Below, one piece after another: positions 6,360 through 9,639 of a stretch of 9,639 bases of DNA. The stretch comes from Dyella_B sp035508595 (GTDB lineage Bacteria > Pseudomonadota > Gammaproteobacteria > Xanthomonadales > Rhodanobacteraceae): positions 1 to 9,639 of the forward strand of contig DATJMR010000379.1 of assembly GCA_035508595.1 (NCBI GenBank), given 5' to 3'. Position numbers and translations under genes: made by a program. Position 1 is the stretch's first letter, and every line of letters begins with the position of its first letter. The notes beneath the pieces are model-generated. The model had not been told where the DNA came from. It was given only the letters and a program-made list of their open reading frames with translations, and did not search any database.

Positions 6360-7289
6360 ATGTCTCGTCCCTTGGCTTGTTATGAGGTCGTACACGTGGA
6401 AACCGTGCTTGTTGAAGATGTGCTCCACCGCTTCCTGCTGGAACGCGCCGGCGTCCGGGGTGTCATTGTGCGGTTGGGGCCGGCCTGGCGCGAGGTGGCC
6501 GGTCGTGCGCCGTATCCGGAGCCGCTGCGCGATCTGCTTGGCCAGGCGCTTGCGGCGAGCGCGCTGCTGACCGGCAACATCAAATTCGAGGGTGCGCTGT
6601 CGATCGAGCTCAAGAGCGCCGGAGCCCTGCGCTTGCTGTTTGCCGAGTGCAGCGATGCCGGCCGTTTACGCGGCCTGGCGCATTGGAATGCGGAACTGCC
6701 CGACCTGTTGCATCTCAGTGAACTGCCGGAGGCGATCATGGCGATCACCATCGGACAGGCTGATCGCGGACAGCGTTATCAGGGCCTGATCGATCTGGGG
6801 CACCCAGAATTGGCGGCTGCGCTGGAGAATTATTTCCTGCAGTCCGAGCAATTGCCCGCGCGCTTTGTGTTGGCCGCCAACGGTCAGCATGCGGTGGGGT
6901 TGATGCTGCAGAAGCTGCCAGGCGAAGGCGGTCACGATGCCGCGGAAGATGAAGACGCCTGGACCCGCATCGAACATCTCACCGCAACCTTGGGTCGCGA
7001 CGAACTGCTCGCCACGCCGCCGGAAGAACTGCTTTATCGCCTCTATCACGAAGAAACCGTGCGCCTGTTCGAGCCGCGCCCGCTGGCTTTCGGATGCAGC
7101 TGCTCGCGTGAGCGCGTGGAAGCCATGTTGCGTTCGTTGGGGCGCGAAGAGATCGAAGCCACGCTGGAGGCGCAACACGGACTGATCGAAGTAACGTGCG
7201 AGTTTTGCGCGCGCACGTATTCGTTCGATCGCGTGGATGCACAGCATGTGTTGAGCGGCGGCGTTGCCGCATCGCCGACCGTGCAGTAA
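6360..7289 (+). CDS. hslO: Redox-regulated chaperone Hsp33
   Basis: Hsp33 is a cytoplasmic holdase, inactive when reduced and zinc-bound. Oxidants such as HOCl, or peroxide with heat, form disulfides and release zinc to activate it. The 309-residue product from ATG 6360 is close to the usual 290-300. The N-terminal domain contains the conserved TGNIKFEG (71-78) and GQADRGQRYQGLIDL (132-146) regions. An acidic Gly/Asp/Glu-rich stretch lies at about 187-199. The C-terminal zinc site is complete: Cys246 and Cys248 (CSC), 31 residues, then Cys280 and Cys283 (CEFC), which matches the family's CxC-(27-32)-CxxC spacing. The protein should therefore be redox-active. Two further cysteines (7 and 97) are outside the site. 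The start is set by the AGGGCGAG ribosome site and by SRPLACYEV beginning at a normal position. It is divergent from mtgA and convergent with the cyclic-di-GMP gene, 30 bases apart. Confidence 0.95.
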   Translation: MSRPLACYEVVHVETVLVEDVLHRFLLERAGVRGVIVRLGPAWREVAGRAPYPEPLRDLLGQALAASALLTGNIKFEGALSIELKSAGALRLLFAECSDAGRLRGLAHWNAELPDLLHLSELPEAIMAITIGQADRGQRYQGLIDLGHPELAAALENYFLQSEQLPARFVLAANGQHAVGLMLQKLPGEGGHDAAEDEDAWTRIEHLTATLGRDELLATPPEELLYRLYHEETVRLFEPRPLAFGCSCSRERVEAMLRSLGREEIEATLEAQHGLIEVTCEFCARTYSFDRVDAQHVLSGGVAASPTVQ

Positions 7290-7365
7290 GTCAAAACGCA
7301 AGCAACCGGTGGAAAGAAATCAGCTGGTGTGAATGGCTGTGCTTAGCCACACTTCAGCCGGTTGC
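7290..7365. repeat. Inverted repeats at the hslO / GGDEF-EAL convergent junction
   Basis: GCAACCGG (7302-7309, intergenic) and CCGGTTGC (7358-7365, inside the last codons of the signalling gene) are exact reverse complements 48 bases apart. Between them lies a smaller hairpin, TGGCT (7334-7338) with AGCCA (7345-7349), around a 6-base loop. Together they could fold into a branched structure at the 3' ends of both transcripts. No T-tract follows on either strand, so I do not call a classical terminator. Confidence 0.4.
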
Positions 7366-9639
7366 GGCTTGGCAAACAAAAAGCCCTGGCCGAAACGGCA
7401 TCCGATGTGGCGCAGCGCCTGACGCTGCGCTTCGTCTTCGATGCCCTCGGCAATCACTTGCATTTGCAGCGAGTCGGCCAGCACCTGGATCGCGCGTACC
7501 ACCGGTACGCTGGCGCTATTGGCTTTGGCCAGCTCGACGATGAAAGACCGATCGATCTTGAGCGTTTCGATCGGGTATTGATGCAGATAGCTCAGCGACG
7601 AATAACCTGTGCCGAAGTCATCCAGCGCAATGCTCACGCCGTGCTGGCGCAGGTTGTCCAGCATTCGCTTAACCTGCGCAGGATTTTCCAGCAGCGTGCG
7701 TTCGGTGACCTCGATGCGCAGCGAGCGCGGATTGACGCGATGGGCGCGCATCAGGTTGAGCAGGCGATCATCCAAGTCGGTTTGGCGGAAATGCCGGCCC
7801 GATACGTTGAGGCTGACGAAACCGTCGGTGCCTGCCAACGCGCTCGCTTGCGAGGCGATCTGCTCGAAGATCTGCCAGTCGATGCTTTCGGCGCTGCCGT
7901 TTTCCTCCGCGACGGCGAGGAAATCGCCCGGGCACAGAAAACCGCGTTCTGGATGTCGCCATCGCAACAAGGCTTCGTATCCGACCGTGCGCCCGTCTTC
8001 CAGCGACACAATCGGCTGGTAGAACGGCACGAATTCGTTGCGGGTCAGCGCACGGCGCAAATCGCCTTCCATTTCCAGTAGCGACAGCACCTCGCGACGC
8101 AGGCGGTCGTCGAAAATGGCAGCGCGATGGCGGCCTTCGTCCTTCGCGCGATACATCGCGGCGTCGGCGTCGCGCAGCAGTTCTTCCGGTTGCTGGTAAT
8201 GCGCGGCGGGCAAGGCAATGCCGATCGAGGCAGAGGTAAAGATCTCTTTGACGCCCAGACGAAACGGCACATGCAGCTCGGCGATGATGCGGTCGGCAAT
8301 CACTTTCGCCTTGCTGGCATCGTTGATTCCCTCCAGCAGCACCGCGAATTCGTCGCCGCCCAGACGCGCGACCAGATCGCGGGTTTTCAAGCAGGCACGA
8401 ATGCGGCTGCCAGCCTGGAACAGCAAATCGTCACCGATCAGATGACCCACCGAATCGTTGATGACTTTGAAGCGATCCAGGTCGATAAACAGCACCGCGA
8501 ACAGTTTGCCCGGATCAGCGTGATACGCCTGCAACGCTTGTCCGAGCCGCTGCAGCAGCAAGGTGCGATTGGGTAGTCCGGTCAAGGAATCGTGCAGGGT
8601 TTCATACATCAGCCTGCGCTCGACGCGTTCGCGCTCGGCGATCTGTTCGCGCAAGTCGCGATTGGCGAGCGCCAGCGCGCGCGTGCGTTCGGTAACGCGC
8701 CGTTCCAGATTGAGGTAAGCCTGCTTGAGCGATTCGCTGGTTTGTTTGCGCTGCAATGCATTGGCGATGTGGTAACTGACGAACGTCAGCAGTTCTTGAT
8801 CGCGCGTGTCGTAAATATGCTTGGGCGAATAACTTTGCACGGCAAGCACGCCCATGACGCGGTCGTCCCATACCAGCGGAACGCCCAGCCAGCACACGGA
8901 TTTCGCGCCTTTTTGCGAGCATTCGCCCGCGGCGGCCAATTGATCGAAGGTTTGCCGGTCGGCGAGCAGCGGTTTGCCGTGTTTGAGCACGTATTCGGTG
9001 GCGCCGTTGTCGACCGGGCGCGAAACGCGCGGGGGTTCGATTTCATCCACGGAATACGGAAACGTAATGTTCTGGCCGGTTTCGTCCAGCAACGCAATAT
9101 AAAAGTTGCGCGCGTAGAGCAGGCCGCCGACGACGCGATGCACGGCGGCATAGAAATTCTGCTGGCTTTCCGGCGCGCTCGCCAGTTCGGCGATGCGGAA
9201 CAACGCCGATTGCAAACGCTCCCCGCGTTGACGCTGCAGCACTTGCTGGCGCAGCACGCGATTGGTCGCGCGCAGTGCGGCCGTGCGGTCGGCGACGCGC
9301 CGTTCCAGTTCCGCATGCGCTTCGCGCCGCTCCAGCGCCGTCTGCATGTGCTGGGCAACATAGTTGAGAAGATCGCGATCGTTGTGCGTGAAATGCGTGT
9401 CGGACCGATAGCTCTGCACAACGATACCGCCGACCGCCTGGTTGCCGCGCAGCAATGGCACGCCCAACCAGTGTTCGCAGGCGGGGCCGACCAGGGCGAA
9501 ACGTCCTTCGAGCTGACGGGCCAACTCTTCCACCGACCCCATGATAGGTTGCGCGTTTTGCAGCAGGTTCCACGACAGGCTGTAGCGCATGTCCTGCAGC
9601 GGATAGGTTTCGTCGGGCGCGGGCGGCTTTTCATCAGCC
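7320..9639 (-). CDS. GAF-GAF-GGDEF-EAL cyclic-di-GMP signalling protein (N-terminus outside window)
   Basis: The frame is open from the TGA at 7320 to the right edge. ATG 9590 is internal, since 16 further in-frame codons precede it and the first GAF domain is incomplete. Numbered from that Met, the order is: partial GAF (to about 86); coiled coil (86-128); complete GAF (130-283); coiled coil (283-328); GGDEF (about 330-495); EAL (about 510-750). The GGDEF domain has DSLTGLPNR, FIDLDRFKVIND and an intact GGDEF at 411-415, so it should make cyclic di-GMP. The inhibitory site reads KTRD (402-405) instead of RxxD. The EAL domain keeps E539-A-L, Asn595 (LNVSG), Glu627 and Glu630 (EVTE), Asp657-Asp658 (DDFGTG), Lys678 (KID), Glu715 (AEGIE) and Gln735 (GQGFLF), so it looks like an active phosphodiesterase. 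The tandem GAF domains suggest small-ligand or redox sensing. The visible part has no membrane segment. It is convergent with hslO. Confidence 0.93.
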   Translation of the reverse strand, partial: ADEKPPAPDETYPLQDMRYSLSWNLLQNAQPIMGSVEELARQLEGRFALVGPACEHWLGVPLLRGNQAVGGIVVQSYRSDTHFTHNDRDLLNYVAQHMQTALERREAHAELERRVADRTAALRATNRVLRQQVLQRQRGERLQSALFRIAELASAPESQQNFYAAVHRVVGGLLYARNFYIALLDETGQNITFPYSVDEIEPPRVSRPVDNGATEYVLKHGKPLLADRQTFDQLAAAGECSQKGAKSVCWLGVPLVWDDRVMGVLAVQSYSPKHIYDTRDQELLTFVSYHIANALQRKQTSESLKQAYLNLERRVTERTRALALANRDLREQIAERERVERRLMYETLHDSLTGLPNRTLLLQRLGQALQAYHADPGKLFAVLFIDLDRFKVINDSVGHLIGDDLLFQAGSRIRACLKTRDLVARLGGDEFAVLLEGINDASKAKVIADRIIAELHVPFRLGVKEIFTSASIGIALPAAHYQQPEELLRDADAAMYRAKDEGRHRAAIFDDRLRREVLSLLEMEGDLRRALTRNEFVPFYQPIVSLEDGRTVGYEALLRWRHPERGFLCPGDFLAVAEENGSAESIDWQIFEQIASQASALAGTDGFVSLNVSGRHFRQTDLDDRLLNLMRAHRVNPRSLRIEVTERTLLENPAQVKRMLDNLRQHGVSIALDDFGTGYSSLSYLHQYPIETLKIDRSFIVELAKANSASVPVVRAIQVLADSLQMQVIAEGIEDEAQRQALRHIGCRFGQGFLFAKPQPAEVWLSTAIHTS
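8610..8891 (-). repeat. Internal repeat unit 2: end of GAF plus coiled coil
   Basis: It runs from WLGVPLV through AVQSY, NLERRVTERTRALA and RDLREQ to VERRL. It repeats, in the same order, the segments of unit 1 at 9213-9470. The DNA itself still aligns: 8649-8708 and 9249-9308 match at 44 of 60 positions with an exact 600-base (200-codon) offset. Confidence 0.7.
9213..9470 (-). repeat. Internal repeat unit 1: end of GAF plus coiled coil
   Basis: It runs from WLGVPLL through VVQSY, ELERRVADRTAALR and RVLRQQ to GERL. It is the upstream partner of the unit at 8610-8891 and indicates that the two GAF/coiled-coil modules arose by tandem duplication within the gene. Confidence 0.7.

Noticed and set aside
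9590..9639. ATG at 9590 as the true start of the GGDEF-EAL protein
   Set aside because: The frame stays open to the window edge and the first GAF domain is incomplete at that Met, so the real start lies outside the window.
1..9639. Mobile element, CRISPR, defence island, biosynthetic cluster or other new multi-gene system
   Set aside because: No transposase, integrase, tRNA-flanked repeat, spacer array, toxin-antitoxin pair or cluster of unknown genes is visible. All eight genes belong to recognisable, mostly unrelated families with intact frames.

Overview
This window is a stretch of GC-rich bacterial chromosome, about 60% GC by eye, packed with ordinary genes. Every gene has a recognisable family. 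I see no tRNA, rRNA, CRISPR array, insertion sequence, phage gene or integration scar. MtgA, an Hsp33 with the CxC/CxxC zinc site, a GAF-GAF-GGDEF-EAL protein and a TLC-like transporter together suggest a gammaproteobacterium, plausibly Xanthomonadales (Rhodanobacteraceae such as Dyella or Rhodanobacter). That placement is an inference from gene content and protein style; no marker gene fixes it.

Layout from left to right. (1) A secreted class C beta-lactamase-like serine hydrolase on the minus strand, running off the left edge (1-875). (2) A GMC-family FAD-dependent dehydrogenase on the minus strand (1061-2638). (3) Divergent from it, a 12-helix MFS/TLC-like transporter on the plus strand (2714-4021). 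Its stop codon directly abuts the stop codon of the next, convergent gene. (4) A co-directional minus-strand trio: mtgA (6281-5535), a GtrB/DPM1-type polyprenyl-phosphate glycosyltransferase (5464-4496) and a two-CBS-domain protein (4450-4022). The gaps are 70 and 45 bases, so they may form an operon. (5) Divergent from mtgA, hslO (Hsp33) on the plus strand (6360-7289). (6) Convergent to hslO, a large cyclic-di-GMP signalling protein on the minus strand that runs off the right edge (7320-9639).

Functionally the window mixes envelope work (MtgA, polyprenyl-phosphate glycosyltransferase, periplasmic serine hydrolase), redox and stress functions (Hsp33, GMC dehydrogenase), nucleotide or metabolite handling (CBS protein, transporter) and second-messenger signalling. 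The only plausible functional grouping is the mtgA-glycosyltransferase pair, since both enzymes act on undecaprenyl-linked substrates at the inner membrane. The rest look like unrelated housekeeping or accessory neighbours.

I looked for an undescribed system and did not find a convincing one. The best second-look items are: a perfect 9-bp inverted repeat buried in the last codons of the transporter where two genes converge with no gap; a T8 tract early in the transporter frame; a DNA-visible internal duplication of the GAF/coiled-coil module; a degenerate inhibitory site next to an intact GGDEF motif; and tandem repeats directly in front of an mtgA that lacks a Shine-Dalgarno.
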